From: a virus
Length of the DNA stretch: 31,707 nt
Strand: one strand, 5' to 3'
Virus record (IMG/VR): IMGVR_UViG_3300032087_003108
Coordinates: 1 to 31,707 of that record
Position numbers and translations under genes: made by a program. Position 1 is the stretch's first letter, and every line of letters starts with the position of its first letter. Below, one piece after another: positions 30,901-31,707 of the stretch. The notes beneath the pieces are model-generated. The model made no database searches. It saw only the letters and a program-made list of their open reading frames with translations, and was not told the DNA's origin.

Positions 30901-31707
30901 AATAATCATTCCAGCTAAAATACCTGTAGTATCACTCATGATAACTTCATTGACACCATTTTGTGTAACTTCAGAAGTTGTCGCTGTAATACTAGATAAG
31001 TTTATTACAACACTTCTTGCAACAGTTGCTTCGTAACTGTCAATGAAAGGGAATATGTCTCTAGGGCCGTCTCCATTACCCATTACAATATTAGTTGCAG
31101 CACCGCCGATTTGCAGGCTAGTTACGTTTTCGTTGTAAATTCTACCTGCGCCTGTACTCTTAGAAGTAAGTGCAGCAGATCCAATATCTAGTCCTTCAGC
31201 AAGGTCAAGTGCTGTACCCCATTCAGGTGTTTCGCCATTTGATTTCAAGAAGTTGTTACGTCTACCAATGTTTAGTTGGTTTAAACTTGCAGCAGATTGT
31301 GCGTAAATGATATCGCCAATACTATATGTTGCAAGTGCTGTACCACCTTTGGTTACAGGAACAACACTGGTAAGGTTAGCTGGGTTTAGGAAGTATGCAC
31401 TATCTAGTCCGTCTAGCGTACCTGCATCAACAACACCATCTTTAATGAATACTTGTCCACTACCGCCTGTATCAATATCAAATTGAGTTTGTAAGAATCT
31501 TGCAACACCTAAACCTGAGAATGTACCAAGTGGATCGTAATCAACGTTACTAATACCAATGTTTACTGGATCTCCATAAAATTCTCCACTTACACTGCTA
31601 CCTGTTAAACTTATTGGGTTATCTACAGTTGATGCTTTTTTCAAACTTTGCACAACGGTTTTATAACTACTATCACCAAACAGTGCTGTGTCACTGTTTG
31701 GCACACC
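27985..31707 (-). CDS. Long tail fibre protein with S74 intramolecular chaperone (5' end outside window)
   Basis: About 1240 codons are in the window and the frame is open to the right edge; an internal GTG at 31704 is not taken as the start. The body is beta-rich and repetitive: units with STFTGNGSGLT-type strands, then LDGIDS-x-x-F-x-R-x-D motifs (five copies), giving a fibrous trimer. The last 121 residues are a Peptidase_S74 domain: SSDARLK (about residue 1121) with the Ser/Lys pair for self-cleavage, GLLAQEVQEVLPEAV, YLTVKYERIAPVLIEAI and a C-terminal coiled coil. After folding the fibre the domain is cut off. It probably binds the host surface. A hairpin follows the stop codon. Confidence 0.92.
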   Translation of the reverse strand, partial: GVPNSDTALFGDSSYKTVVQSLKKASTVDNPISLTGSSVSGEFYGDPVNIGISNVDYDPLGTFSGLGVARFLQTQFDIDTGGSGQVFIKDGVVDAGTLDGLDSAYFLNPANLTSVVPVTKGGTALATYSIGDIIYAQSAASLNQLNIGRRNNFLKSNGETPEWGTALDLAEGLDIGSAALTSKSTGAGRIYNENVTSLQIGGAATNIVMGNGDGPRDIFPFIDSYEATVARSVVINLSSITATTSEVTQNGVNEVIMSDTTGILAGMIITGSTSIPANTTVSGVTDDAIYLSAESTGSILSGTTLAFTYTPYTLGISPGDTVNIASSGVTNLDGTWPVSGATDNATSFTIQTDNLVTALATDVPAGSHTINNSLILKNSSIIIGNAETSGTPSNGIIKGADGLGTDVAGGDITIQAGIGTGNATGGDFIVNTGETSTTSDLLQTVTERMRIDTYGDTDLNGYTDFTDTTAIKVPVGTTAQRPGEVGQRVTVQTGQVRFNSTDVAFEGYDGTAWATLGGVKDIDQDTFIRAETASGDDNDELDFFTANTQRMQIGATGDLAFGDALDKFTVAYTTGNANFAGNLVVEGDLTINGTTTTLDTTTLIVEDKNIELGNVATPTDITANGGGITLLGDTNKTMLYNVTNAAWQFSESINIANTKVYRINNVDVLSSTTLGGTVVASSLTSVGNLGAGSITSGFGNIDIGSSTFTGNGSGLTTLNADELDSGTVAGARLGGNQSMDGVKTFTDTSAATNTTTGAVRVGGGMGVAGDLYAGSLNTANGSGIQALNATNLGSGTVPNARIDGTYSNLTGTGALNAGSISTGFGNINIGTSTFTGNGSGLTNVDAETLDGIDGANFVRSDEADTMAGLLTMSHAGDEMIRLADTSASGSPYISFYQATDRRGYIQYADSGDKIQIVNEGGNTRLEVDGGTNGLVFNDGTASYTVWHAGNDGAGSGLNADQLDGLSSASFIRADANDDFTGTLGGTGSISITGNVTANTFSGDGSGLTGISADDANTLDGIDSTGFLRTNGAHNSTATQVFTNSGTAFRGTQGTMGDNDQWRFGGAATGSNAGYLEIATGDDGTEPHYHRQYTGVFSSLTRTATILDGSGNTLFPGEVTAYSSDARLKTNIENIPNALDKVKALNGVLYNWTNEGHKWGLDVDTEKREVGLLAQEVQEVLPEAVAPAPFDIDTDTGESKSGNDYLTVKYERIAPVLIEAIKEQQKEIDELKAMVQKLLDK

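Noticed and set aside
31702-31704. GTG at 31704 as the true start of the tail fibre
   Set aside because: The frame is open to the window edge and no ribosome-binding site can be seen; the gene is treated as cut.

Overview
The window is a piece of a T4-like (tailed, contractile, straboviral-type) bacteriophage genome, most likely from a marine phage of the cyanophage/pelagiphage kind. The evidence is a low-GC sequence with gene-to-gene overlaps of the ATGA or TAATG type, recognisable T4-family head, neck, tail and recombination proteins (gp4, gp13-gp19, gp32, UvsX), T4-style late promoter boxes (TAAATA core), UUCG-capped hairpins, and sugar-metabolism and 2-oxoglutarate oxygenase genes typical of marine myoviruses. 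No photosynthesis gene, integrase, tRNA, CRISPR array or insertion sequence is visible, so the host cannot be fixed from this window. No gene-free stretch exceeds about 130 bases.

Layout. Positions 1-2491 (minus strand) hold a nucleotide-sugar and surface-glycan block: a partial glycosyltransferase, a nucleotidyltransferase-cupin fusion, a short UDP-glucose-dehydrogenase-like protein and an SDR epimerase. It continues directly from a recombination operon, 2478-5296: a UvsX-linked helical protein, a 74-aa protein, UvsX and the ssDNA-binding protein gp32. Positions 5423-15304 (minus) hold head and packaging genes (large terminase gp17, small terminase gp16, gp4 head-completion nuclease), two large uncharacterised virion-like proteins, one with a peptidoglycan-binding domain, a 2OG oxygenase, a tail-tube-fold baseplate protein and the tail tube gp19. 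Positions 15378-20842 (minus) hold a strongly enlarged tail sheath gp18, a dNMP kinase, an SGNH-type hydrolase and neck protein gp13. A plus-strand island, 20878-24168, carries gp14, gp15 and a Nudix hydrolase. From 24149 to 31707 (minus) come an 868-aa protein with a tandem array of GT-A-like modules, a GT-A glycosyltransferase, two small proteins and a long tail fibre that ends in an S74 chaperone and is cut by the window edge.

How it works together. Most genes build and fill the virion: gp16/gp17 package DNA, gp4 and gp13/14/15 finish the head and neck, gp18/gp19 form the contractile tail, and the fibre binds the host. UvsX/gp32 drive recombination-dependent replication. The two sugar blocks probably modify a surface glycan or a virion component; that is inference.

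The most unusual points are a 15-bp inverted repeat that places two late promoter boxes back to back between gp13 and gp14; a set of late boxes only 4-7 nt from start codons, which predicts leaderless or nearly leaderless mRNAs; the 100-residue tandem repeat glycosyltransferase-like protein; a sheath with about 560 inserted residues built of alternating modules also seen at the ends of gp14 and gp15; a cupin with an altered metal ligand fused to a nucleotidyltransferase; and a dehydrogenase that keeps its catalytic residues but lacks its sugar-nucleotide-binding domain.
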